NCBI RefSeq assembly: GCF_015291645.1
Contig: NZ_CP030055.1
Coordinates: 5,890,001 to 5,954,000, forward strand
Length of the DNA stretch: 64,000 nucleotides
Direction: 5' to 3'
Origin: Bradyrhizobium sp. CCBAU 53340
Lineage (GTDB): Bacteria; Pseudomonadota; Alphaproteobacteria; Rhizobiales; Xanthobacteraceae
The position numbers and the translations under genes were made by a program. Positions 26,279-35,548 of this stretch are shown in pieces (positions within the stretch are counted from its first letter, which is position 1; the number at the start of each line of letters is the position of its first letter). Below the pieces are notes generated by a model. The model did no database searches, was not told the origin of the DNA, and saw nothing but the letters and a program-made list of their open reading frames with translations.

Positions 26279-27298
26279 CTAGCGGCCCGGCTTACGCTCG
26301 ATCGGATCGATATCGATTGCCCGCAGGCGGCCGAGCCGCAACACGTCCATGGCGAGCCGTCGGCCGATCCGGTCGCGATCGAGCACGCGGATCAGATCGT
26401 CGACACCGTTGATCTCAACACCGTCGAGCCTGATGACGACGTCGCCGGGCACCAGGCCGGCCTTCGCCGCCGGGCCGTCCTGCTCGATCTGCATCAAGAG
26501 CGCGCCCATCTTGTTCTCGACGCCGGCCAGCACCGCGTGCCGCCGTAGGACCGGCGCGGTCTGCCCGGCAACCCCGATGAAGGCGCGGCGGACGTAACCG
26601 TGGCGGATGATCTCCGACAGCACGAATTGCGCGGTGTTGCTGGCGACCGCGAAACAGATGCCTTGCGCGCCGTTGATGATCGCGGTGTTGATGCCGATCA
26701 CCTCGGCATTCGACGACACCAGCGGCCCGCCGGAATTGCCGGGATTGAGCGCGGCATCGGTCTGGATCACGTCCTCGATTGTGCGGCCGCTGACCGAGCG
26801 GATCGAGCGCCCGAGCGCCGAAACCACACCGGCGGTGACGGTCGATTCAAAGCCGAGCGGATTGCCGATCGCGATCACGAGCTGGCCGCGCCGCAGCGTC
26901 TTGGAATTGCCGAGGGCAGCATAGGGCAAATCGCGCACGCCGTTGGCGCGCAGCAGTGCGAGGTCCGTATCGGGATCGACGCCCAGCACTCGCGCATCGC
27001 CAACATGACCTTCGACGTCCCGCAGCCGGATCTCCTTGGAGGAGCCGACCACGTGGCTGTTGGTGAGGACGAGCCCGTCAGGCGAGATCACGATGCCGGA
27101 GCCGAGCCCGCCGCGCTCGCGGCTATTCGGCGTCTTTGGCCCGGTCTCGACGCGCACGACCGCGGGACCGACGCGGTCGGTCACATCGATCACGGCATTG
27201 GAATAGGCGTCGAGCAGGGCCCGGTCATCGACCGGGGCAGATTCTGTCGTTCGCGATGACGGTGCGTCATCGACGATATCTGAAGTGAAATCCAGCAT
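26279..27298 (-). CDS. HtrA/DegP-type serine protease with PDZ domain, no signal peptide
   Basis: The 339-residue protein has the trypsin-like triad His82 (LTNSHVV), Asp112 (DPDTDLALL) and Ser189 (NPGNSGGPL), followed by one PDZ domain at about residues 235-325 (GDVVIRLDGVEING). Family members usually carry an N-terminal signal or membrane anchor; this one starts with a charged stretch (MLDFTSDIVDDAPSS) that is neither. It may act in the cytoplasm, or the true start may differ. It handles misfolded proteins by analogy with HtrA. It sits between the GMC/subunit-3 pair and the flavin oxidoreductase, all on the same strand. Confidence 0.9.
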   Translation of the reverse strand: MLDFTSDIVDDAPSSRTTESAPVDDRALLDAYSNAVIDVTDRVGPAVVRVETGPKTPNSRERGGLGSGIVISPDGLVLTNSHVVGSSKEIRLRDVEGHVGDARVLGVDPDTDLALLRANGVRDLPYAALGNSKTLRRGQLVIAIGNPLGFESTVTAGVVSALGRSIRSVSGRTIEDVIQTDAALNPGNSGGPLVSSNAEVIGINTAIINGAQGICFAVASNTAQFVLSEIIRHGYVRRAFIGVAGQTAPVLRRHAVLAGVENKMGALLMQIEQDGPAAKAGLVPGDVVIRLDGVEINGVDDLIRVLDRDRIGRRLAMDVLRLGRLRAIDIDPIERKPGR

Positions 27299-27389
27299 GG
27301 CAAAAGTCCTTGAGGCTCACACAGATGGTGGCCTGTTCCACCGGGCGCAAGGTGCCTGCCCGGGGGGCAAGGCTGGACTGCCCACATGG

Positions 27390-27839
27390 CTAGGGCGCGC
27401 GCCGCAGTGTGCCGCCTCTGGCCTTGACCGGATCGAGCAGCGACCAGTCGCCGTCCGGCAGCACGTGGCCCTTGGGAAACGGCGCACGCAATTCCAGCCC
27501 GAGCGAGCGCAGCACGCGGTCGTCGCGGTAGTAGCATTGCAGCACCACGCGCACGAGCGTTGCCGCGGCCGCGCCGCCGCGCTTGCGAAATTCCTGCGCG
27601 ACCGCATCGCGCCTGGCGGCATCAAGCTCCGCGAGCGGCTGACCCGCCAGCCGCGCCAGATAATCCAGCGCCGCCGCCACCGGCCTGGTATCGCGGCCGA
27701 GCGTCGCCAACATGTCGGCCTGGATCGCAGGATCGTCGGCGCCGGGCACCTTGTACGCGTCGCTGGCGGGCACGATCATCGCGGCGATGGTGCGGAGGTC
27801 GTCGCGTTGAGCGCGCGTCAGTTGATTGTCAGCGGTCAT
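27390..27839 (-). CDS. Gluconate dehydrogenase subunit 3-like small protein
   Basis: The 149-residue helical protein starts with LTRAQRDDLRTIAAMIVPASD, a pattern of gluconate 2-dehydrogenase subunit 3-type proteins, which accompany membrane GMC-family dehydrogenases. It ends 7 bases after the GMC gene on the same strand and would be its partner. No signal peptide or Tat motif is visible, unlike many subunit-3 proteins. The function is inferred from position and one motif. Confidence 0.55.
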   Translation of the reverse strand: MTADNQLTRAQRDDLRTIAAMIVPASDAYKVPGADDPAIQADMLATLGRDTRPVAAALDYLARLAGQPLAELDAARRDAVAQEFRKRGGAAAATLVRVVLQCYYRDDRVLRSLGLELRAPFPKGHVLPDGDWSLLDPVKARGGTLRRAP

Positions 27840-27846
27840 GGCGGCC

Positions 27847-29445
27847 TCAGTCGAACAGATTGGCGAGGCGCTGCTTCATCTGGTCGGCGATGTAGAGCGC
27901 AAGGGCTTGGATGGTGGAGGTCGGGTTCACACCGCCCGAGGTGACGAAGATGCTGCCGTCGACGATGAAGAGGTTCTTGACGTCGTGCGTACGGCCCCAT
28001 TCGTTGACGACGGAGCGCTTGGGATCTGTGCCCATCCGCGCCGTGCCCAGTAGATGCCAGCCGCCCCAGGGGATCGGCGAATTGACGCAGATGTCGGTCG
28101 CGCCCGCCATCTCGAGCACCTCCCGGCCGCGGGCGAGCGCATGCTCCATCATCTTCCGGCTGTTCTCGGAGATCGTGTAGTCGATCTTCGGCGCGGGAAT
28201 GCCGTGGGCGTCCTTCAGCACCGGGTCGAGCGTGACCTGGTTATGCTCCTCCGGCAGGTCCTCGCAGATCGCGGAGAAACCGAGCCGATGACCGTTGAGC
28301 TTGCGGAAGACGCGGTGATGATCCTCGCCCCACGGCAGAATGCCTTTCTGCTCGCTGACGACGGCTTCGAACACCGGCCCTGCCCCGCGCACGAACTGAA
28401 CGCCATAACCGCGCACGAAGCCGCGCGACAGATCCGTATCGTACCACTGCTTGCTCCACAGGCAGGTCGGCGGCGCGCGATTGGAGTCGGTCGGCTCCTT
28501 CACATAGCCGTAGATCTGCGCGTAAGGGTGGAACATCAGGTTCTTGCCGACCAGCCCGGACGAATTGGCAAGGCCGTTCGGGAAACGGTCGGATTTCGAG
28601 TTGAGCAACAGCCGCGGCGTGCCGACGCCATTGCAGGCGATGATCACGACATGCGCGGGCTGGAACTGCTCGACGCCGTCCTTGTCGTAATAGACCACGC
28701 CCGAGGCCATGCCGTTCTCATCAGTGGTAATCTCACGCACCCGGCAATGCGTGCGCAGCTCGACACCGGCGCGGACCGCATGCGGCCAATAGGTGATGTC
28801 GGTCGAGGATTTTGCGCCCTGCGCGCAGGCCGGCGTGCAATGGCCGAGATTGATGCAGCGCGCGCGCCCCTCATAATCCATGGTCGCGACCGTCGTGTCC
28901 GATGGCCACCAGTGCCAGCCGAGCTTGTTCATGGCCTTGGCGACGATGGCGCCGGACAATCCCATCGGCTGCTGCGGCATCGGCGGATGCGTCAGCGGGG
29001 ACAGCGGATCCCCTGACAGGCCCGATGTCCCCATCATCCGGTCGTTCTCTTCGAAGAACGGGGTCAGGGCGTCGTAGTCGATCGGCCAGTCGTCGGCGAC
29101 GCCGTCGAGCGTCTTCACCTTGAAATCGGAAGGATGCAGGCGCGGCCAGTGCGCGGTGTACATCACCGTCGAGCCGCCGACCGCATTGTAATTGACGACC
29201 TTGATCGGCGAATTGTCGTCGTTAACAGGATAGTCCTCGGGCCTGCCGCGGACATTGGGGCTCGACGACCACTCGCCGAAGAACTTGGCCTCCCAGTCCC
29301 GGCCCGTGCTCGGATATTCCGCCGGGTTCATCCAGCCGCCCTGCTCCAGGCAGAGAATGTGCATCTTGGTCTCGGCCAGCGACCACGCGACCGCGGCGCC
29401 CGATGCGCCGGCGCCGATGATCAGGACGTCCACGGGGTCTTTCAT
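27847..29445 (-). CDS. GMC-family oxidoreductase
   Basis: The 532-residue flavoprotein has the FAD-binding VLIIGAGASGAAVAWSLAE at its start and GGSTVMYTAHWPRL of the GMC fold. The C-terminal WGGWHLLGTARMG contains the catalytic His region, and NLFIVDGSIFVTSGGVNPT is the family's closing FAD motif. It oxidises an alcohol or sugar and passes electrons to a cytochrome or quinone. GGAAGGCG lies just upstream of the ATG at 29445. The small subunit follows, as in gluconate-dehydrogenase-type complexes, but no cytochrome subunit was seen. The substrate is unknown. Confidence 0.88.
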   Translation of the reverse strand: MKDPVDVLIIGAGASGAAVAWSLAETKMHILCLEQGGWMNPAEYPSTGRDWEAKFFGEWSSSPNVRGRPEDYPVNDDNSPIKVVNYNAVGGSTVMYTAHWPRLHPSDFKVKTLDGVADDWPIDYDALTPFFEENDRMMGTSGLSGDPLSPLTHPPMPQQPMGLSGAIVAKAMNKLGWHWWPSDTTVATMDYEGRARCINLGHCTPACAQGAKSSTDITYWPHAVRAGVELRTHCRVREITTDENGMASGVVYYDKDGVEQFQPAHVVIIACNGVGTPRLLLNSKSDRFPNGLANSSGLVGKNLMFHPYAQIYGYVKEPTDSNRAPPTCLWSKQWYDTDLSRGFVRGYGVQFVRGAGPVFEAVVSEQKGILPWGEDHHRVFRKLNGHRLGFSAICEDLPEEHNQVTLDPVLKDAHGIPAPKIDYTISENSRKMMEHALARGREVLEMAGATDICVNSPIPWGGWHLLGTARMGTDPKRSVVNEWGRTHDVKNLFIVDGSIFVTSGGVNPTSTIQALALYIADQMKQRLANLFD

Positions 29446-29645
29446 CGAAACGCCTTCCTCCCGCCCTCGCCACTTCCCGGGCGATTCGGCCATCACGGCT
29501 CACAAAGCCTGAGAACGATAGGGGCAGACCGACCGGCGAGTAAAGGCTGGCGCGCGAATGTCGCACTTCGCACAGCGCAGACCATTGGTCTGACGACCTT
29601 CGGATGCTAGGAACGAGGGGCAAGAGCAATCGATGGCGAGAAATT

Positions 29646-30434
29646 ATGTCCTCAAGGAATTCATTGGCCGCCGCCCGCGCCTTGGCGCTCGCTGTGTTTC
29701 TCGCTCTGTCCGGATTCCTGGGGACTTCCAGCCCCGCCACCGCGCTGACCGCGGCTGCGACGGTCCGGGACGCCAATTCGATCCAGCTTGGCGATGTCAC
29801 CTACCGGCTCGACGGCGTCGATGCGCCGGAGCTCGACCAGGTCTGCATCGACGACCACGCCGATCCCTGGACCTGCGGCATCGAGGCCCGCGACCAGCTC
29901 ACCAAGCTGATCGGCGGAAAGCAAGTGCGCTGTGACGACGTCGGTCCCGAGAAGAATTTTGGCAAGCGCCACCGCGCGATCTGCACGGTCGAGGGCGACA
30001 AGGTCTCGTTGAACGAGCAAATGGTCAGGCTGGGCTTTGCCATCGCGCGTGAGCCGCTCAAGGCCAACGTCAAGCCGGCAGCCGCCGAGGCCAAGGCGGC
30101 CTCTGCGGGCATCTGGAAAGGGTGCTTTGTTGCACCGCAAGAATTCCGCACCGGCAAGAAGGACGGCGCTCTGCTCGGCGCCGCCTGCCGCCCCGACCGC
30201 GACAAGGAGATTCGCGCGGTGCTGTTTCCGGAGGAGCTGACCGCGCCGCCGAGCTGCGCCATCAAGGGCAAGCTCGCGGTGCGCGCCCGCGTCACCGGCA
30301 ACATCGGCATCTATCACTTGAGGGGCTGCCCGAGCTATGCCGCGACCACCAAGCCGGACCGCTGGTTCTGCTCGGAGGACGACGCCCAGGCCTCGGGCTT
30401 CCGCAAGGCCTATAATTGCCGCCGGCCAAAGTGA
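29646..30434 (+). CDS. Secreted nuclease-like protein (SNase domain)
   Basis: The 262-residue protein has a signal peptide (about residues 1-33) and a staphylococcal-nuclease-type OB fold at about 38-155. [11 protein letters not shown] gives Arg54, Asp59 and Glu62, matching the nuclease catalytic/calcium residues, and RHRAIC supplies the second Arg (Arg110). The last ~100 residues contain several Cys and resemble excalibur/SH3-like C-terminal extensions ([15 protein letters not shown]). It likely cuts DNA or RNA outside the cell. It is transcribed away from the GMC gene, with a 200-bp divergent gap. Confidence 0.8.
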   Translation: MSSRNSLAAARALALAVFLALSGFLGTSSPATALTAAATVRDANSIQLGDVTYRLDGVDAPELDQVCIDDHADPWTCGIEARDQLTKLIGGKQVRCDDVGPEKNFGKRHRAICTVEGDKVSLNEQMVRLGFAIAREPLKANVKPAAAEAKAASAGIWKGCFVAPQEFRTGKKDGALLGAACRPDRDKEIRAVLFPEELTAPPSCAIKGKLAVRARVTGNIGIYHLRGCPSYAATTKPDRWFCSEDDAQASGFRKAYNCRRPK

Positions 30435-30525
30435 ACTTTTGGTTCACGCACCCGTGAGTGGTAGTCCGAGACCGTATTGATCCGGAATTGAACTGAAACG
30501 CGAGTTGCTGCACCTATATGTGTAC

Positions 30526-30641
30526 GCAAGCGCTTCGCGCGAGCGTTTCCTTGGCAGACGATCCTCATCGGATTGTCCTTGCTCGGGCGTTTCCTCCCTA
30601 GACTTGGGCCGCTTGTCACAACAAGCGGCTCTTCTTTTTTG
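30526..30641 (+). ncRNA. Candidate trans-acting small RNA with anti-SD motif
   Basis: Between the nuclease stop and cyoD lies a 200-bp gap ending in a strong intrinsic terminator. Inside it, CGCGCGAGC (30536-30544) pairs with GCTCGGGCG (30581-30589). These close an internal hairpin GACGATCC/GGATTGTC (30557-30577). The single-stranded stretch TTTCCTCCCTAGACTTGG follows, carrying CCUCCC, which complements Shine-Dalgarno sequences. A CTATAT box at 30514-30519 could be the -10. No reading frame here is credible. The 5' end is estimated, not known. Confidence 0.5.
30608..30641 (+). terminator. Rho-independent terminator
   Basis: GCCGCTTGT and ACAAGCGGC arms around a short CAC loop are followed by TCTTCTTTTTT on the plus strand. 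It ends the candidate sRNA and possibly nuclease-gene transcription, and faces the convergent cyo operon. Confidence 0.85.
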
Positions 30642-30648
30642 TGCAGCG

Positions 30649-31038
30649 CTAGCTGTGCATCCGGATGAACTGATCCATCGGCGGCATGTTCTGGTTCAGA
30701 TGCGCCATGATCCAGACGGTGCCACCGACCACCAGGAAGACGACCAGCAGACCGAAGGCCAGCGCCAGCACATTGTTGGTGTTGTCAGGCCCCGTGGTGA
30801 TGTGCAGGAAGAACACCAGATGCACCCCCATCTGCGCGATCGCGAGCACGACCAGCGCGACCGGGATCGACGGCTGCCAGACCAGATCGGTACCGGCAAT
30901 GAAGAACGAGGTCGCGGTGAGCAGCAGCGCCAGACCCAGACCAACGACATAGCCGAGGATGCGCTCGCCGACGCTATGTTGCTCTTCGTCTCCCGGGGCG
31001 ATGTCATGTTCGACATGCATATGCGTCTGATCACTCAT
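30649..31038 (-). CDS. cyoD: Cytochrome o ubiquinol oxidase subunit IV
   Basis: This 129-residue protein has three hydrophobic segments and the family-typical QMGVHLVFFLHI in the second. It is a small assembly/stability subunit of the cytochrome bo3-type quinol oxidase in the inner membrane. The ATG overlaps the cyoC stop by four bases. It is the last gene of cyoABCD here; cyoE (haem o synthase) does not follow. Confidence 0.93.
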   Translation of the reverse strand: MSDQTHMHVEHDIAPGDEEQHSVGERILGYVVGLGLALLLTATSFFIAGTDLVWQPSIPVALVVLAIAQMGVHLVFFLHITTGPDNTNNVLALAFGLLVVFLVVGGTVWIMAHLNQNMPPMDQFIRMHS

Positions 31039-31676
31039 GCGCCACCTCCGAGCAGGTAGACGACGGAAAAGACCCCGACCCAGATGATGTCGAGCGCGTG
31101 CCAGAATAGCGCAAAGCACATCATCCGACGCAGAACGTCGGCGCGAAAGCCCTTGGCAAAGACCTGAGCCATCATGGTGAGCAGCCAGAGCACGCCGGCC
31201 GACACATGCAGGCCATGGCAGCCGACCAGCGAGAAGAACGCGGTCAGAAAGGCACTGCGCGACGGACCATAGCCGCGGGCGACGAGGTCGGCGAATTCCC
31301 TGAACTCGATGGCGAGGAAGATCAGCCCGAGCACGCAGGTCACGGCCATGCCGAGATAGAACCAGAACCGGTTGCGTACGTCGGCGGCGATGCCGGCCAT
31401 GCCGCAGGTAAAGCTCGACAGCAGCAGGCAAACCGTCTCGATCGCCACGTTGTGGGGCTCAAAAATCTCCGAACCCTTGGGGCCGTCGGCGGTCTGGCTG
31501 ACCAGCACCGCATAGGCCGCAAAGAAGCAGGAGAACATCACGATGTCGGAGAGCAGGAACACCCAGAAGCCGTAGGCGGTCACGATCCGTTTCGGCGCGG
31601 GCCCGGGATGCTCGATGACGATACCAATGTGATGGGGATCGGCGTGCGCATGGCCGACGGTCGCGGTCATCGACAT
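31035..31676 (-). CDS. cyoC: Cytochrome o ubiquinol oxidase subunit III
   Basis: The 213-residue protein has five hydrophobic segments. The segments LSDIVMFSCFFAAYAVL and FFSLVGCHGLHVSAGVLWLLTM are typical of haem-copper oxidase subunit III of the CyoC type. It stabilises the proton-pumping core of the quinol oxidase. Its start shares one base with the cyoB stop and its stop overlaps cyoD, which indicates translational coupling through the operon. Confidence 0.95.
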   Translation of the reverse strand: MSMTATVGHAHADPHHIGIVIEHPGPAPKRIVTAYGFWVFLLSDIVMFSCFFAAYAVLVSQTADGPKGSEIFEPHNVAIETVCLLLSSFTCGMAGIAADVRNRFWFYLGMAVTCVLGLIFLAIEFREFADLVARGYGPSRSAFLTAFFSLVGCHGLHVSAGVLWLLTMMAQVFAKGFRADVLRRMMCFALFWHALDIIWVGVFSVVYLLGGGA

Positions 31677-33676
31677 CAGATCGCTCCCGCCATGCTGACG
31701 AGGCTGCGCCGCTCCTCGAGATTGATCCGATCGATGCGGGCGACCTCATCGGCGGGAATGATGTATTCGTCATGGTCGCGCCAGGCGAACACCACGAAGG
31801 TCGCGAACGCGCCGATGCCGCCCAGGATCACCATCCACCAGATGTGCCAGATCAGCGCAAAGCCCATGATGCTCGCGAAGAACGCGCAGATGAACCCGGT
31901 CGGCGAATTCCGGGGCATTTCGATGTCGTGATATTCGGGCACTTCATGCTCGAACGATTGCTGCTGAGCGTGGCTCTTCATGTCCCAATAGGCGTCCTCA
32001 CCCCGGACATCGGGATAGAAGGCGAAGTTGAACACAGGCGGCGGCGAGGACGTCGCCCATTCCAGCGAGCGGCCATCCCAGGGATCGCCGGTGCGGTCGC
32101 GCAACGCCTCGCGATTGCGGATGCTGACCACGAGCTGCATGATCTGGCAGATCACCCCGATCGTCAGCACGGCCATCCCGAGCGCTGCCACGACCATCCA
32201 CGGTCGCCACTCCGCAACGTCATAATGCTGCAAGCGCCGCGTCATGCCGAGCATGCCGGCAGCATAGAGCGGCACGAAGGTGATATAGAAGCCGGTGAAG
32301 GTGAACCAGAACGCCAGCTTGCCCCAGCGCTCGTCGAGACGGAAACCGAATGCCTTGGGAAACCAATATTCAAAGCCGGCAAAGGCACCGAACAGCACGC
32401 CGCCGATGATCACGTTGTGGAAATGCGCCACCAGGAACATGCTGTTGTGGAGCATGAAGTCCGCGGGCGGCACCGCGACCAGCACGCCCGTCAGTCCGCC
32501 GATGATGAAGGTGACCATGAATCCGACCGCCCACAACATCGGCGTCGCGAAGCGGATGCGGCCGCCATACATCGTGAACAGCCAGTTGTAGATCTTCACC
32601 CCGGTCGGCACCGCGATGATCATGCTGGCGATACCGAAGATGGCGTTGACATCAGGGCCTGCGCCCATCGTGAAGAAATGATGCAGCCAGACCATGAAGG
32701 AGATGACGCAGATCGCCATGGTCGCGAGCACCATGGAGCGATAGCCGAACAACGCCTTGCCAGAGAAGGTCGAGACCACTTCGGAGAAGATGCCGAAGGC
32801 CGGCAGCACCAGGATGTAGACCTCGGGATGCCCCCAGGCCCAGATCAGATTCATGAACATCATGACGTTGCCGCCGGCTTCATTGGTGAAGAAGTGAAAG
32901 CCGAGATAGCGGTCGAGCAGCAGCATCGCGAGGGTTGCGGTGAGGATCGGGAACGCCGCGACGATGAGGAGGTTCGATGCCAGCGTGGTCCAGCAGAACA
33001 TCGGCATTCGCAGATAGTTCATGCCCTTGGTGCGCAGCTTCAGCACGGTCGTGACAAGGTTGATCCCGGCGACCAAGGTGCCGACGCCGGATATCTGCAG
33101 CGACCAGGCATAATAGTCGACACCGACACCCGGCGAATAAGATAGTTCCGACAACGGCGGAAAGGCGAGCCAGCCGGTGCGCGCGAACTCACCGATCACG
33201 AGCGACAGATTGACCAGCAGCGCGCCGGTCGCGGTCAGCCAGAAGCCGACGGAGTTGAGCGTCGGGAACGCCACGTCGCGGACGCCGAGCTGGAGCGGCA
33301 CGACGAGATTCATCAACCCGATCACGAATGGCATCGCCACGAAGAAGATCATGATGGTGCCGTGCGCCGAGAAGATCTGGTTGTAGTGTTCCGGCGGCAG
33401 ATAGCCCTGGGACTGATAGGCGATCGCCTGCTGGATCCGCATCATGATGGCATCGCTGCCGCCGCGCAGCAGCATCACCGATGCCAGCAGGATGTACATG
33501 ACGCCGATGCGCTTGTGATCGACGCTCGTGATCCATTCGTGCCAGAGATAGGGCAGATGGCCCTTCACGATGACCCAGATCAGCACCGCAAGGATCGCGA
33601 CCAGCACCACGGCGCCAGCAATGAGCGGAATGGGCTGATCGAACGGAATGGCCGACCAATCGAGCTTACCGAGCAT
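31676..33676 (-). CDS. cyoB: Cytochrome o ubiquinol oxidase subunit I
   Basis: This 666-residue catalytic subunit has about 15 membrane segments. The haem-copper site is visible in WAWGHPEVYILVLPAFG (His-Pro-Glu-Val-Tyr, with the cross-linked Tyr) and in WLHHFFTMG, which carries two Cu-B histidines. VAHFHNVIIGG supplies the haem ligands. It reduces O2 to water with electrons from ubiquinol and pumps protons. The ATG at 33676 was preferred over upstream ATGs because GGAGG lies 5 bases before it; it overlaps the cyoA stop by 11 bases. The length matches E. coli CyoB (663). Confidence 0.96.
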   Translation of the reverse strand: MLGKLDWSAIPFDQPIPLIAGAVVLVAILAVLIWVIVKGHLPYLWHEWITSVDHKRIGVMYILLASVMLLRGGSDAIMMRIQQAIAYQSQGYLPPEHYNQIFSAHGTIMIFFVAMPFVIGLMNLVVPLQLGVRDVAFPTLNSVGFWLTATGALLVNLSLVIGEFARTGWLAFPPLSELSYSPGVGVDYYAWSLQISGVGTLVAGINLVTTVLKLRTKGMNYLRMPMFCWTTLASNLLIVAAFPILTATLAMLLLDRYLGFHFFTNEAGGNVMMFMNLIWAWGHPEVYILVLPAFGIFSEVVSTFSGKALFGYRSMVLATMAICVISFMVWLHHFFTMGAGPDVNAIFGIASMIIAVPTGVKIYNWLFTMYGGRIRFATPMLWAVGFMVTFIIGGLTGVLVAVPPADFMLHNSMFLVAHFHNVIIGGVLFGAFAGFEYWFPKAFGFRLDERWGKLAFWFTFTGFYITFVPLYAAGMLGMTRRLQHYDVAEWRPWMVVAALGMAVLTIGVICQIMQLVVSIRNREALRDRTGDPWDGRSLEWATSSPPPVFNFAFYPDVRGEDAYWDMKSHAQQQSFEHEVPEYHDIEMPRNSPTGFICAFFASIMGFALIWHIWWMVILGGIGAFATFVVFAWRDHDEYIIPADEVARIDRINLEERRSLVSMAGAI

Positions 33677-34499
33677 CAACGCCTCCATTGTGGGCACGGC
33701 CGGCATCGGACACGCGTTCCGGGCCGGGCCCCGGCGGAATGTGCTGGGTTGTGATCAGATCGAACAGGCGCGGATCTTCCAAACGATAGCTCGGCCTGCC
33801 CTTCTCGGTGCCCTGCTGCATCAGCTTCTTGTAGCTGTCCTCGTTCAGCACGGCGTCGGTCTTGGCGGTGGACGCGACCCAGTCCGGAAATGACAGCGGC
33901 GAGATCACGTTGACGTCGAACATCATGTCCGGGAAGCCGTCGCCGGAGAAATGCGCCGACAGGCCCTGCAGCTTGCCCTCATTGTCGGCGCGCAGGTTCA
34001 GCTTCGTCACCATGCCATTCATCGTGTAGATCATGCTGCCGAGCTGCGGGATGAAGAAGACGTTCATCACGCTCGACGACGTCAGCTGAAAATTCAGCTC
34101 GGCGCCGGCCGGCACCGTCAGCGCGTTGACCGTGGCGATGCGCTGGTCCGGATAGATGAAGAGCCATTTCCAGTCGAGCGATACGGCTTGAATCCGCACC
34201 GGACTGCCGGTGCCCGGCACCGGAGCTGCCGGATCAAGCTGATGCGAGCCGATCCAGGCAACGCCGCCGAGCAGGATCACAGTCAGCGCGGGGATCGCCC
34301 ACACCACCATTTCGACGCGGCCGGAATAGACGAAGTCGGGCTGGAAGCGCGCTTTTGGATTCGACGCCCGAAACCAGAACGCAAAGGCCAGGATCGCGAC
34401 AATGGTGGGCACCACGATCGCCAGCATGATGAAGACAGAATCGACCAGAATGGTGCTGTTGGCCGCAGCCACAGGGCCTTGTGGATCGAGCAGATTCAT
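33666..34499 (-). CDS. cyoA: Cytochrome o ubiquinol oxidase subunit II
   Basis: This 277-residue protein has two N-terminal membrane segments (about residues 17-38 and 65-82) followed by a cupredoxin-like domain without Cu-A ligands, as in quinol oxidases (VSLDWKWLFIYPDQ). In many CyoA proteins a lipobox cysteine precedes the LLDPQGP start of the mature chain. Here the protein begins directly at that point, and the upstream in-frame sequence to the preceding stop has no signal or Cys. The ATG at 34499 lacks a clear ribosome-binding site, and a TTG 6 bases upstream is possible. It is the first gene of cyoABCD. Confidence 0.93.
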   Translation of the reverse strand: MNLLDPQGPVAAANSTILVDSVFIMLAIVVPTIVAILAFAFWFRASNPKARFQPDFVYSGRVEMVVWAIPALTVILLGGVAWIGSHQLDPAAPVPGTGSPVRIQAVSLDWKWLFIYPDQRIATVNALTVPAGAELNFQLTSSSVMNVFFIPQLGSMIYTMNGMVTKLNLRADNEGKLQGLSAHFSGDGFPDMMFDVNVISPLSFPDWVASTAKTDAVLNEDSYKKLMQQGTEKGRPSYRLEDPRLFDLITTQHIPPGPGPERVSDAGRAHNGGVDAR

Positions 34500-34721
34500 C
34501 GGCAAGCCACTGGCGGTTGGGAGCCCCGGGATTGAGCCTAGCGTGGGAGAAGACTCCGCAACAAACGCGATCGCGTGAGGTCGGTTCCTTCAGGCACGTG
34601 GGCAATCTCGTCCGGCGGCATGCAATTCCGTGCGATGTCAATGACATCGGCGCGGGGCGACCGGCCTTCTCACCTCTGCACGCCATTGCTAGTTTGCTCG
34701 AAAATATCGGGATGGCACGAG

Positions 34722-35534
34722 ATGAACGGCCCTGAGGACGATGCCGGCCTCGCCGGCAGGGTGGCGATGATCAGCGGCGGCGGCGCCGCAGGCGACGGGA
34801 TCGGTAACGGCCGCGCTGCAGCAATCCTGCTCGGCCGCGCTGGCACCAAAGTGCTGGTCGCCGATCGCGACATCAAGCTCGCCGAGCGCACTGTCGAGAT
34901 GATCACGGCCGATGGCGGCACGGCCGCAGCCCATGGCGGCGACGTCACCAGCGAAGCCGATTGCCGGACATTGGTCGAAGCCGCGCTCGACCGCTGGGGC
35001 CGGCTCGATTTCCTTGACAACAATGTCGGCATCGGCAGCCGCGGCAGTGTGGTCGACGAGGCGGTGGAGCAATATCGCCGTATCATGCAGGTCAATGTCG
35101 AGACCATGTTCCTGTTGTCGAAGCATGCGATCCCCGCCATGATCAAGACCGCCAAGGGCGGCGCGATCGTCAACATCTCGTCGATCTCGGCGCTGCGTCC
35201 GCGCGGGCTCACGACCTACACGACCTCCAAGGCCGCCATCATCGGCCTCACGCGCGCGATGGCGGTCGATCACGGCCGCGACAATATCCGTGTCAACTGC
35301 ATCTGCCCGGGACCGATGTACACGCCGATGGTCTATGCCCGCGGCATGAGCGAGCAGGCCCGCGCCAACCGCGCCAAGGCCTCCCTGCTCAAGACCGAAG
35401 GCACCGGCTGGGACGTCGGCCACGCCGTCAAATTCTTGCTCAGCAACTTTGCCCGCTACATCACCGGCCAGGTGCTGGTGATCGACGGCGGCGTGACGTT
35501 GCAGGCACCCGAGCGCGAGTCACAAGAGCACTAG
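34722..35534 (+). CDS. SDR-family oxidoreductase
   Basis: The 270-residue protein is a classical short-chain dehydrogenase: the cofactor-binding GGGAAGDGIGNG near the N-terminus, NNVG, the active YTTSK motif, and a C-terminal TGQVLVIDGG. It should oxidise or reduce a hydroxyl/keto group with NAD(P). The start at 34722 was chosen because the protein begins in the usual place before the nucleotide-binding motif. It is followed after 14 bases by a carboxymuconolactone-decarboxylase-family gene and then a second SDR, a likely three-gene operon for an aromatic or steroid-like compound. Confidence 0.88.
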   Translation: MNGPEDDAGLAGRVAMISGGGAAGDGIGNGRAAAILLGRAGTKVLVADRDIKLAERTVEMITADGGTAAAHGGDVTSEADCRTLVEAALDRWGRLDFLDNNVGIGSRGSVVDEAVEQYRRIMQVNVETMFLLSKHAIPAMIKTAKGGAIVNISSISALRPRGLTTYTTSKAAIIGLTRAMAVDHGRDNIRVNCICPGPMYTPMVYARGMSEQARANRAKASLLKTEGTGWDVGHAVKFLLSNFARYITGQVLVIDGGVTLQAPERESQEH

Positions 35535-35548
35535 AGGAAACAAGGAAA

